A program made the translations under genes and the position numbers. 64,000 nucleotides of DNA from Amyelois transitella (Eukaryota; Arthropoda; Insecta; Lepidoptera; Pyralidae). Location of the stretch: contig NC_083526.1 of the NCBI RefSeq assembly GCF_032362555.1, positions 2,624,001-2,688,000 of the forward strand. Direction: 5' to 3'. Positions 1 to 12,600 of the stretch are shown here, in pieces; position 1 is the stretch's first letter; each line of letters starts with the position of its first letter. A model generated the notes under the pieces. That model was not told the origin of the DNA. It saw nothing but the letters and a program-made list of their open reading frames with translations, and made no database searches.

Positions 1-214
1 TAAATTCTCGTGTCACAATGTTTGTCTCCGTACTCCTCCGAAACGGCTTTACCGATTTTAACCAAATTTTGCATGCATATTCAGTAGGTCTGAGAATCGG
101 CTAACATCTATTTTTCATACCCCTAAGTGTTAAGGGTTGTCCACCCTTAACATTTTTTTTTATAATTCTATACAAATTTTTATTTTTAAAAGCAGCGTTT
201 GCCGGGTCAGCTAG
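1..214 (+). mobile_element. Helitron-like element, 3' part
   Basis: AT-rich element remnant ending GCCGGGTCAGCTAG followed by T, the CTAG-type 3' terminus of lepidopteran Helitrons. The 5' end is outside the window. It lies downstream of the last visible GPAT1 exon. Confidence 0.55.
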
Positions 215-393
215 TATCACTACTTAGTATAAAACAAAGTCGCTATTTTAGTCTGTTTGTCTGTATGCTTAAATCTTACGCAACGGATTTTGATGCGGTT
301 TTTTGTAACAGGTAGAGTGATTCAAGAGGAAGGTTTTTATGTATAATAACATTTATAATTTTGCACCCGTGCGAAGCCGGGGCGGGTCGCTAA
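215..393 (+). mobile_element. Helitron-like non-autonomous element
   Basis: Begins TATCACTACTTAGTAT directly at the end of the previous element and ends CCGGGGCGGGTCGCTAA, a CTRR-type end preceded by a GC-rich hairpin sequence (GCGAAGCCGGGGCGGG). Abuts the previous Helitron-like end and lies 19 nt from the GPAT1 exon 9 donor. Confidence 0.55.
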
Positions 394-412
394 TATTTTA
401 TATAATTTAAAC

Positions 413-648
413 CTTCAATGATATAGGCTGGTTGAAGTCCACCCGGATGCCGCCGTGGTTGGTGTTGAGGGTCCTCCAGATGCCCCTGAGCGCCGACCAG
501 AAGGTCTCCATCTGCTTCGGCATGCCGAGTTGTTCACGCACAAAGTTCCCGTCAACCAGTTTGTCGTAGTTTAGTGTCACCGGGACTAACAGTGCGTCGT
601 CTATAGTGCCATCTAGGTACGCGTCCATTATTACCGACAAAATGCCCG
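413..648 (-). CDS. GPAT1: GPAT1 exon 9 with block IV (last exon in window)
   Basis: Acceptor TTTTCCAG at 650-649, donor AAG|GTTTAA at 412-411. It encodes AGILSVIMDAY, then LLVPVTLNYDKL, and ends IRVDFNQPISLK, matching VRVDFAQPFSLK of vertebrate GPAT1. A Helitron-like 3' end lies 19 nt inside the following intron. Confidence 0.95.
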
Positions 649-3600
649 CTGGAAAACAAATTTAAAACATTTTAAACTAAATTACACAGATTGAGCTAGC
701 ACCGATGTAAGTGTCTATACCTTAGTAGCCTTTTGCTATATCCATGGGGAAGAGAGTTACATTCCAAAGTATGTAGCGGCTATATGTTTTAATTTTTTTT
801 TTCCTTGTAGTTATATTTTTTTAAAGTTTAAGTTGTAGTTATATTTAGTAGAAGAGAAATTTTCTACAAGGGTACTACTTATTTCTGAAGAAATTTATTC
901 TAGTTCGTTTTACGTAGGCAAACTTAATTAAGCTTTTATTTTACTATGTTACAGAAACTGTTGTTAAAAATTGTCCGCCTTACCAATTTGATATACTAAT
1001 CCATAGAAATGGTGCATGAAAACAATAATTTATTTATTACAAAAAAATTATATAATTTGAAACAGTGTTCCAAAGTGCTGCAAATTCAGGCCCCAAATAT
1101 GGTTTTAATTCCCTAACATAGGTTGAGATGAACAGATAGGAGTCGCTTCGTGTAAAAAAAAAACAGACTGACACGATCTAGGATCATAATTACAGGCTCC
1201 TCTCCAGAGAGGTGAGGATTCAACAGGGACAAACGTTACGATGACACATACATACATACATAAAATCACGCCTCTTTCCCGGAGGGGTAGGCAGAGACTA
1301 CATCTTTCCACTTGCCACCATCTCTGCATACTTTCGCTTCATCTACATTCATAACTCTCCATACTAGCTCGGCGGTTTCGGGTACTCTTGACCTTTTGCC
1401 AGGACGTTCTTAATTTGATAATACGTTCGTCTAGTTCGGCTTCCCACTCCCACCTTTCCATTCACACTTTCCTTGTAGATTTTTTTAATTAACCTTAACC
1501 CATTCATCCTTTAAGAAGATGATGATGATCATTCCCTTTCACATACCTTTGGGAGTCTGCGGTTTCCCGGTCCTGGTGCGACCGCCTTCGATAAAGAATT
1601 CAATATTGTTGTTTGCTGCCAAACCGTTCAGAATGTAGGCCCTGGAACAATAAAGATATTTTTTAAATTAAAACATACCGACGAATTGAGAACTCTCCTT
1701 TTTTAAAACTGGTCAAAAATTAAGATAAAGAGACTGAGATAGTAAACCTTAATATGTCCCACATCGTACTAACAAAATCAAGGTTTGTGTAGTACACATA
1801 TTTATAGACATAAATCGATGAACAAAATATTTTTACTCAAAGACGATCATCGAAAAATCTTTGTTATGCATTACGGGGATAGAAGATTGTATTTGATAAT
1901 TCAATAGTATGTATGTTTAGTTCTGTAATACATTTTAATACTCAATCATTAAATGATGCAATAAATTTTATTGCATGTATTTACATATCTTTTACGGTGT
2001 AATTGTTACATTAGTTCAAACATGAACCCTGGAAGGGCACAACAAATTAAAAAGTATAATTGAATTAATATAACAAATTGTTAAAATTAATTTACATTCA
2101 TGTGTCAAAGTATGATTGTCAGGTCAGCATATAACTACTTAGTCAATATCAATTATAATACTAGTGTCCAATTCAAATTACATTGTATATACATCGATAT
2201 CAGAGTTGAATCAAATTAAATAACACTATTTAGGTATTAAAACTATTCTCAAATAATATTTTAAAAGTTTTAGTGTTTAATATTATCCTCATTATGTATT
2301 TTCAGTTTTTAAAGTTTTCTTTCGTATTTTAAGTTCTATCTAATATTATTTAATAATAAATAATTACTATTCTAAATTATACATATATGTGTCTTAGTAC
2401 ATGTATATGTGTCGTCATTTCCACAAGTAAGTTGAATGCATGTGTTACATTGCACCCACATCAAAAATACCGACCACTGCTGTTATGACTTACCTCAGAG
2501 CAGCTTTGTACACCGGATCGCCGGTTTGGTTATCTCCTCCCTCAGTCCTCCTCCTGATGAAGAAAGCTCCGCAACCTCTTAGAAACCAACTGAAACAATT
2601 ATATTTATTTTTTTAGGAATAGCGCCATCTGTTGACTTACAATTAAAACTGAACATTTAGCTCGCTACAATATAATGAGTTTAATGACTTTTACTGTAAA
2701 CGCTTCAATTATAAATTAAAAGTGAATTAGATATAGTTAATGAACGATGTAATGGCAAAAAATCATACTACAATATTCTATCCAAAGATGAATCCAGGTT
2801 CACCTGGTGAAATTCACTGTAAGTGTGTAGTCAAAGTGATATCTCTAAAGTTACGAATACCACTGAAACTTATCCTAATCTTTGATAGAAGTATGATTTA
2901 AAATACTCACCCAAAGAAAGGTATCCTCATATTGTTACCAGCCGCCACCAGAGGAGGTCTCAATCCAGTCAAATACAGAGTGAAAGTCACTAGAATGTAG
3001 TCGAAGTGAGATCTGTGCAGAGGCACGAAGACCAAAGGAACTCCCGCCGCGTCAGCACGACGCAATCTTTCGACGCACGTGGCTCGGGTGCCGCAGCCGC
3101 CCCGGGCGATGCGACGGATCGCCTTGTGGCATACCCACGCTACCAATCTGAAAGTGATGAAGAAACCTTAGCATTGTTTAGGTACTTTGAGAGTAGATTT
3201 TGGGATTTTTACTTTAGAATAGAACCAATCCATATCTTTGCCATGGATGTCGTAACAGGCGACTAAGGGATAGGCTTAACTCGGGATTCCTCTTGTAGGC
3301 GTTGGGCTTGTAACCATACAGGTGAACGTGGCCTTTCAGTCTTTTCGAGACTGTTGGCTCTGTCTACCCCGCGAGGGATGTTGATGTGACTATATGTATG
3401 TATGTATTTATATTTTTAAATAAGTATAAAGTATAATCATACATTCCTTCTTCATTATTTTGCTAATTGTGTAGTACAACGTTTACTGGAAAATTTTGAG
3501 AATAATCGCGTTAATTTATCTTCTGTGATATCTTTAAAAAAAAGTGTTGAACACGCAGAAACAACTGATAAGGTAGCAATGACTCCTTCATTCGAGCAGC

Positions 3601-6600
3601 TATTATACTGGGATATGATCTACCTTGGAAACATAAAAGCAAGAATCAATTGGTTCTACTCTCAACTCGTCAAAGCAAGCCCACAAATCTCCCAAATTAT
3701 GGAACAGATCATGGGCCCTTGTTATGTTTTGCCTTCCTCCCTCTTAGTTAAAGGGTCATCAACTTTTGTTGACGTTGTCACACCAGTCCTAAGGTAAGAC
3801 AGTTAAAACACCCCGAAGAAGACACTCACTTGAGAACGCCATTGGACATAGCCGAGCTGATATCCTGGACAATTTTAACCGCCCTGGCCTCAATCCTCTT
3901 CCTCACTGACTGGTATTTGGCGGCATATTCGCTATCACCGCCGCCAGTGTGCTGGTTATTCGCGTATAGCTTGTTGATCTCCTCTTGTGTAACGTCGTCC
4001 ACCGATTGCTTTAAATGCTCGTCTTTGATTACCTGCAAACGAAGATGGTCAATGGAAATTTTCGTTTAGTTAATAACGTATCAAAATCATCAAAAGACTT
4101 AGTAGTACTCTCGCCTTGTGGTTCTCAGTATTTGGTAATAGAATATTTCCATATCTTTCCCGTAGATATCGCAAGAGGTGTTAATGAGATAATAAACACA
4201 TTTAAACCTAGAGTAAAATCCACGATCCCAGCTGGGCTGCAGCTATAATTACCTAAATTAACAGGAACATGTAGGTCGGACTAAAGTCGTTTCGTGTAAA
4301 TATACAACTTAAATCCTGAATAGACTCAACAGAACAAACGCCACCAATTCACAAAATTTGGTCCAGTTCGCAATTAGTCCAATTCCTGATTGGTCCAGAC
4401 AATTGGCCAATTTTGAACTGGACCAAATGCGAACTGGACAATTGGATATTTTGGTCCAGACAATTGGCCAATTATAAACTAGACCAATTGCGAACTGGAC
4501 AATTGGACATTCTGCGAATTGGACATAACGCACCGAACCACTGTCTACGATTGGTTGACCAACAACAAGAAGCTAAGAATCAGTTTTATCAACACTCACA
4601 TCGGGTACCAGGTCCTTGTAATCGAAAGTCCTCAGGTTGCAGCATTGCGCCACGTCGCAGAGGTACCGCGAGACCACGCCGCCGTTCGCGAACGTCTGCT
4701 TGCCGATGTTCAGGATGTTGATGACGCTGCCCGTGTCCGTCGCTTTCGGGTCTTGCCATGACTCCTGTGGGCGAAAAGAGATAGGTATATTAGCTAAGTA
4801 CCTACCGGATAACAGATTGAAGAAATAATCGTTAGATACCAAGAGATCACGTCTTAATCCCTTTTGGGGTACACAAAGCCAACAATCTTGAAAAGACTCT
4901 TGAGAAGGCCATGTTCAGCCGTTTGGCTTAATGATAGAATTGAGATTTAAATAGTGACAGGTTGTTAGCCCATCGCCTAAAAGAAGAATTCCAAGTTTAT
5001 ATACCTATTACTTAGTGTCCTTATACGACATCCATGGGAAAGAAATGAAGTGGTTCTATCCTTTTTTCTATTTGTATAATCCTTTTCAAATATATACTAA
5101 TAAGAAGAATTGGACATATTTGACGGTATTTGGAATGTCTTCAAACAAAGGATGCTGAATCTTTTGTAAATGTTTTAGGGATACGATCGCAAATTTGAAT
5201 TAAGTACCTACATTATGCAACTGTATCTATGATGATATAGGTATATACCCTGTAGGTAATCGGTGTTTTCATAAGAACAAGATGTTAAGTTCCTGTTATC
5301 GAATGTAGTATGCAAACACTTGGTGTAAAAATTAAATAAATAAAAATACTATACAATTATATCAGTCGTTAGCAACTATAAGTAAAACTCAATCGTATTT
5401 GAGGTAGTCTTTAAGAGCGCAAACAACATTGACGCGCTACTCATGCTCATCAACACATAACACGTAACACTAGTGCCAACTTGAAAAAAAAAAACAGTCA
5501 ATACTATTAGAGATAGACTCGCTTTCAGAGAAATAGACGCAGCCGCCAAAATAAATAACCTTGTAGACAAGCCTCTAAATAAACCAATACATATCGAGGG
5601 GTGAAAGGCTATTTGGTTTAAGCGACATCTAGGCTGATATTGAGTTATATACATATTCGGAATCAGCTAATTTTTCTCCGTCGGTTGATGCAGGATTTAT
5701 AAAAAACAGAAGACTTTTTTGGCGTTTGATACAATACTATTTTTGGGAGGTTACCAAAATAGCAATGTCTTATCCGACATACATTTTGCATTTTTTTTTA
5801 AGTTATGTGGTTGAACCTTACTATGATTAAAAGAACCGAGCCATAAACCAATTAACCTATCTCAGATAAATAATTCAATAACAGTTAAACCTTTTTTCCT
5901 GTTTTTAGTGTTTATGGAGATGTAGCTTAGATCATTTTGACTTCCACCAATTATATGGTGTAATGTCGCTTAAACCATTTCTCCGTCACCGAAATACGAC
6001 ATGGAATGTCGCTTAAGCTCTTTCAGCTGCATCTATTTTTCACACGTGGTGCGACTTAAACCAAAAAGTCGTCCCATTATTTTTTAAATGAATGTCGCTT
6101 AATACGGACAATAAAATGAAGTGATGTAATGTGAATCATTTTTACAGTGTTAATATAAATACGAGTCGGTTTTTCACTTAATACATTTTAGTATGAAACA
6201 TTGATTCAGCAATTCGAAAAAGGATACGCCTTCCGTAATTGGTGAAAGCGACGCGACCGAATCTATAGTAACAACATTAGGAAGTACCTCTTATCTTGAA
6301 CAAGTCACTGATTTCAGTAGGCTTCTCTCCCTGGCCATGCGGAGATGCCAGTAGACAACATTCACTCTACAATTGAGCAATCCGTAAGAAACATTACTGT
6401 ATGGGCCCCTTCGCAATGGGCCACAATAAGCCAGCTAGCGAGAAAAGAACCGGCACCTTATATTGTGGAAAACCTGACACACGAGGATTTCTTAAATTTT
6501 GATGCTATGTCTGAAAAGTATTTCAAGGGTAACGTTATTGGTAAAATAAGCAAAATTCATACAGCGACATTTAAGAAATCTCACCTGAATCAGATGAAAG

Positions 6601-9600
6601 TAAAATTTTCAATGGAAGATAATGCTTCGGAAGAAGTAATACAAATTATTGCGGAACCTAAAGTTGTCAGTCGTAGATATAATTCCAGTTTACCGATTAC
6701 CAAAGCCAAATACTTGGATCTAAAGAAATTGTGCGACGCTGGGGTTATACCTACCCAAGATATCTCATAAGGAATACTTAAACCTGCAACACTGCAATTC
6801 CAAGGATGTTCTACTGCATACGGACATAGAGGATACAGTTGAAGAAATAAGTAAATGCGTGATTTTTTATTGTATTGTAATTATTATCAAGCAATGCCTG
6901 TGTCTTATCTATACCTACTAATATTATAAAGCTGAAGAGTTTGTTTGTTTATTTGTTTGAACCCGCTAATCTCAGGAACTACTAATTCGAATAAAAATTT
7001 ATTTTTGTGTTGAATAGACCATTTATCGAGGAAGGCTTTAGGCAATATAACATCACGCTGCTACTATAAGGAGCAAAGAAATAATGAAATATGTGAAAAA
7101 AACGGGGAAAATTATTCACCCTTGAGGGCTTTAATCATGCCCAATTCCAAGCGGACGAAGTCGCAGGCACAGCTAGTAATTAATACAATAACAAAAAAAA
7201 TTAAATTCTACAAAAAAAAACCTTTATTGAATTTATATTTTTTTGTCAATAAAACTTTATTTGTTGATAAGAATGATTAGTTTGAGTTTTTATTAAAAAA
7301 AATAGATTATGATTTTGGAGATTTTAGAACTTTTTTTAGTTGTTTTAGTAGGATAGGAAAGGAAAGGACCAATATCACGTAAAACTGAATAAATAACTAA
7401 TTATAGTTGATATTCCTACTTTGAGACTGATTTTACATGACGGCTACACAAAACATATCGTCGTTGTTTAAGACTAAAAAGTGAATAAATATCATTGTTC
7501 CCACATAGAGACTGTTGTACTTTATTATTATTCTGAGTAAATACTTTAAATAATATTGTGTTGTGTGTATTTTTTATTTATTCAACGTAAGCATCTGAAA
7601 TGTTCAGTGATTGAAATTTATGCGGGTTGTTTCAATAGCCATTGATAGTATTAGACTTAAAAAAATGTAACATCAAACGTTATATTTTCATTATTATATG
7701 GCACATAAGTTAATTAGATGGTCAGTCATTTGAAACTTGATTGTCACTTAAGATAAATGGCTGGGTACTATTAATTTTGGGCTATATCACTTCATGCTTT
7801 TTGGCTCACTCTAAAAATTAACTGCATAGTCACTTAAATCTTTCTTCCATACTCTGAAAAATAAGAGCTTAGGGCCATTTGTATTAAGCGACATTTATCT
7901 TTGCGATTAAAGCTCCGTTTTATTTGGTAATAGCATCAATAACTCAATTGATTTAATTGAATTTCAATTAAGTTTACCCCATTAAAATAGCTCAAGAAGA
8001 TTTTTTGTTATGAATTTTTTTCCTAAAATTGGAACTTTAAATAGGTCTCCTGTAAAGTTGCAAAAATGTCGCTTAAACCAAATAGCCTTTCACCCCTCGA
8101 TATATAATGTGCTTTGGAAATACGCAAACGGAAGTCGTAAAATTTGCTCTGACCGTAGGATAAGGTCCATCGAAATTTGCGCAATTCTATAATCAGGCGA
8201 AGGCTGGAAACAGGTAAAAACCGTTACTCAAGCCGAACTTTTTTAGTTCGGACGAGTATATGAATGTATAAATATGCCGTCTTATCGTGAACTACATTAC
8301 CGAACTATTAAATGTATAAATAATAATATCTCTTATCATAGCGTATTCACGGTTAAATTCTCATTTACCTTAAAAGATTGGGATTTACTAAAGAAAGCGC
8401 GTAGAAAGATTGCTTTTTTTTTTTAATAGATGACCTAGTTAAAACCATGTATAAATTATTAGAACCCTCTCAATCTTTGCTATAGCAGGGACAAGTGAGA
8501 CAAGTTGAAACAAATCACTATAACGATAACCAAACCATAAACCATAATCACCATTATTGATACAGCTGACACTTTATTTGACTTTCCCTATAACTTTAAG
8601 TGTAAATTTCACTAACTAACTGGCGACTAAGGGATAGGCTTTTAAACTTGGGATACTTATTTTAGGCGATTGGCTAGCAACATGTCATTATTTGAATCTC
8701 AATTCTATCATAAAACCAAACAGCTGAACGTGGCCTGTGAGTCTCTTCAGGACTGTTGGCCCTGTCTACCCCGCAAGGGATATAGACGTGACTATATGTA
8801 TGTATGTATGCACCAAAGACATCATATTCACAGGTCATACAATATTGATATTATATCAATACGTGTAACAGTTTCGATTCAGATTTCACCAACAACCTCG
8901 ACAGAATTAGAAATGGCAATGTCATGTCTAATATTAGAATAAGAAATAAATGTTGCCATAGAAATTAAATATAACCTTATTATTCAGATATGTATGCATG
9001 TTGCAGATACTTTGACTTATATCAAGGTCAAGACGGATACTGGGTGTTGTCACCCTTGTCATGATAGTAATATGTATTGCAAAACCAGCAAAGACAAAAC
9101 GAAGATTGTTGCAAAAGACATTATGAATAATCGCTATTAAAGAAACACTACTGCCTTGCCTAAAACTACAGCAAATCCTAGAAACAGACTAAGTGAATTT
9201 AATAATTTAATAAACATGCCATTTCTTCTTTTTTAGACAATCTAATAACTATACAATCAATATAGAAAATTATGGTATACATCTGGCGGCCTTAATTCAT
9301 CTCTTAGAGTTAAATAATTAGATTTTTGTCATTAAGGAGACAAAATTAAAATTAATCAGGTAATTTTAAATGTTACCATGAAATTATTTAATAGTTGGCA
9401 ATGAAATAATCATTAACACCACCAAACCAACGTTTTAGATCACCTTGATATAAGACATAATATTTCTACATCACAAATATACATATTTAAACAGACATAA
9501 GAAAAACGCCGGCTGACTCTTCCGTATAACTGCATTGGCCTTTACAAGGTTCACGGTCAAGACTCGAGCCAACGCAAAGTGTCCATAAAAGATAAACCGA

Positions 9601-12600
9601 GAGTAAAGCAATGAATAACTGTTTACACGCAACCAACTTACATACAAACACACATTCTTAAAGAAACGAACAGTGAATCTCTAACGGTGGTGGTAGAAAT
9701 AAACGTAGTATTTATGACCAAGACACTAAAAAAAAATTGTGCGCCACGCACTTACGCATAAATACACGGTTGCCGTCCAGTTTCGGAACGAGATGGAGAG
9801 TGTTAACGCCTAAAGAAAGATAGGGACAGTTGCGTCTAGAAATAAGAATTTATTTTTAAATACCCGGCGGCAATAGAACGGTGAAAATAGTTGGCCACAA
9901 AAAAATATTTACATGGCGACATTGGAATGTAGTTTGATGTATAAAATCATGTCTAAAGCCAGTTTTATCAGGTATACCTATTTTTTGATTGTTTTCAATA
10001 TTAACGTAAATGATGATCAAAGTCTATCCATTATCTCTGTAACCTCATATCAGACACTCAATATATATTTTGACTATCTCTTTTCTGTGTGTGCCTTTTT
10101 TTTTACTTTTCACTATTTGAATACCTACCAGTACTTTTTACATTACCAGTGTAGTCTCAAACATAATGAGCCTACCTGAACTATCATTAGATACATTCTC
10201 TTTGAATTTAAGACTAACAGGTGGTTTTCCTAGATTACATTTGCCGGGACGTGGCCTTCTAACAACCTATCTGCCTCATGGATACATGGTTCGAAAAATC
10301 AAAATCAATATTTTATTCAGAAAACAGGAATTCGTAGGAACTTCTTCACGCCATTTTAAACAACTTTTTATTCGTTTTGACCCTCCCACTGGCACTTTAT
10401 CTTATCCGCAGGTACAGTTACATTTCTTTTCTCAGTGTTAATGCATAAATACAGATTTTGATTACAATTAAAATTCCACAAAATCAAGGCAACATTGCGT
10501 GAACGTGCTAGTCGTGTTACACTACGTATAATAATTTACAGACCTAATTGCGATCTCTATGTTTAACAAGTAATGTTACTAAAATGTAAGAACATATTAT
10601 TTTATATCTAGAAATAGGTTGTCACATGTAGCAGTGCAGTAAAAGAGTGTTTCTTAAACATTTTTTACAGAACAGAAACAATGGGAGTACAAGAACATAC
10701 AAAAATCGCAAGTTAACTTTAGCATTATTAAACAATTTTTCAAAATTTAGTTGCTTGTAATGGTTCACTAAATTGGACAAAGAAAAATCACTGTTACTGA
10801 TATAATAAAATCAAACAATGGATTCTTTATTAATGCTGTCGTAGAAAACCAACCTAGTACCATACAGCAAATTCAACAATTTAAAAAATGTCACAGTTAA
10901 GTGATTTACGATGTTGTACTCCATTTGCACTTTGGAAGCGATGGAAAACATCGATTTACATAATAATTATTTCCATATACGTCAATAAAAGATAGTATGT
11001 ATCATGCAAAATCAGGATTATGAACTTTGGACTAGTAATTTTACCGCATTATTTATTGAAAACTACCTTATCAACACTTTTGAGCCTTTGACCATAATAA
11101 GAGTACAATTTATAGTTGAAAGTCAAAATAAAATCCATATACAAAGATAGGGTAGGTACAGGGCAGAAAATGCAAGTGAAAATAATTAAAGATGATGAAA
11201 GAATCGATTTAGCAGGTACAAATACTCTTAGTTCCTCAAGAAACCTAATAATTTTAGAATTTCTAGTAGATGCTTATCAAGCAACAGCTGCATTAACAAT
11301 GATAGGCCATTGATGTTTAGGAGAAAGCCTAGATAGACAAGTAAACACAACAACCAGTAGAATAGAAAGTACATTAATCATGAAAGTAACTGTACGTAAT
11401 TTACAACATTACTAGAGTAGGTACGCATCGCTGTAGTATAACGACGATGTGTTTATTTATTCCGCTACAACTACAATGTTAGAAACACGTGTTGCTAATA
11501 AACGCCGCCAAAGTGTGACAAGTTCAAATGGCATTTCAAAACTGTAATGAGAAAAAGGCTAATAAAAATACAGTAAAATAGTAGATTATACGAATCACCA
11601 GATACAACATATTGAAATATGTATATAATAACTGAATAATAATAATGGCCACAGAATTTTTTCTTACATTGCATCATACTTTAATAATGTGATGTTCCTT
11701 GGAGTAATTAAAATAGATAATAGGAAGATTTATAGTTTATAAATACTTATTGTGTGAGTTACATACAATGACTTGTACAATAAATAAAATTTCGACAAAA
11801 CAAAATCGTAATTTATAAAAGAATTACTTTGAACAATAGACTCAAAATTTATGGTCATTGATTTCTAAGATACCAAGTTTCATATCTAATAGCAGACGAT
11901 TGATTGATTCGCAGATGAATCGACTATGGTTATTACTTGAGGTCGTCGGACTAGCCGCGCAGGCGCCGGCTTTCCATTGGCTGGCGAGAGTCACGCCACC
12001 GCGGCCGGAGTTTAAATTTGGAACAAGCGAGTCCATTGCTGTTTATCAAGAGCATGTGAATGGACGCTTGTCAACAAACGTTCCATCGACAATTGTGCGT
12101 TGTGTGCTAACTTACATTTATTTTAGTAAAACAAGAAGTATAAGAATTACAAATTTAGATAAGAATGATGATAAATTTACAGCATAAAGAGAATTTGAAC
12201 AGCTGAAAACTTGTGACGTATGTAGTTAGTGTGTACACATACATACACATTATGAAAAGCCGGCTGAAGATAGAATGAAAATGCACAACGATTTCATAGT
12301 TTTGCTACCTACATTCTTTTGGTTTTACAACATTAGTTGATGTCGAATAAATTACATAAAGTCGAGTTTAGCGCCGCATCCAAAGCATCAGTGCAGAAGA
12401 AGCGGTAACGAATCTGCACTGCAACAACGTCAACTCCACACTAATCTAAATTTAGAATCAGAAATGTGGACGAGAGAATACATTACGGTACTTGATTAAT
12501 TATGAATGATTATTATTTATTCGTTAACTTTGAACTTAACTAGAAAGATATACCCAGTAGTGAATTAAGACATTAACGCAATCGAAGTCGCTTGCAAGTG

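Larger units (their letters stand above)
649..1546 (-). other. GPAT1 intron 8
   Basis: AT-rich intron holding a fragment of SINE-like family B (about 1128-1232, minus) and a LINE 3' end (about 1243-1487, minus). No other coding signal seen. Confidence 0.7.
5591..8103. mobile_element. DNA transposon with perfect 38-bp terminal inverted repeats and subterminal repeats
   Basis: Positions 5591-5628 are the exact reverse complement of 8066-8103 (outer part ATATCGAGGGGTGAAAGGC, inner end TTAAGCGACAT). The inner 11-mer recurs inside at 5963-5973, 6006-6016, 6092-6102 and 7884-7894, with weaker variants near 6051 and 7745, on both strands near the ends. If the outer ATAT is a target duplication, the element proper is 5595-8099. 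It carries a 141-codon ORF (6345-6773) and a nested Helitron-like insertion. Superfamily not determined. No intact transposase is seen, so it is probably non-autonomous or decayed. Confidence 0.8.

Noticed and set aside
2907-3266. Plus-strand ORF 3006-3266 opposite GPAT1 exon 6
   Set aside because: It is the shadow of the GC-rich catalytic exon and then runs into a SINE-like repeat; no family signal.
4100-4300. Possible family A or B repeat scraps in GPAT1 intron 4
   Set aside because: Only short partial matches (CATATCTTTCCCGTAGATAT; AAAGTCGTTTCGTGTAAATA); too weak to annotate separately.
9913-10441. Adjacent plus-strand ORFs of 88 and 91 codons
   Set aside because: Low-complexity hydrophobic composition typical of AT-rich noncoding DNA; no homology recognised.
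11842-12187. ORFs of 64 and 109 codons on both strands
   Set aside because: Overlapping frames around a short GC-rich patch (11940-12010); no splice signals or recognisable motif.
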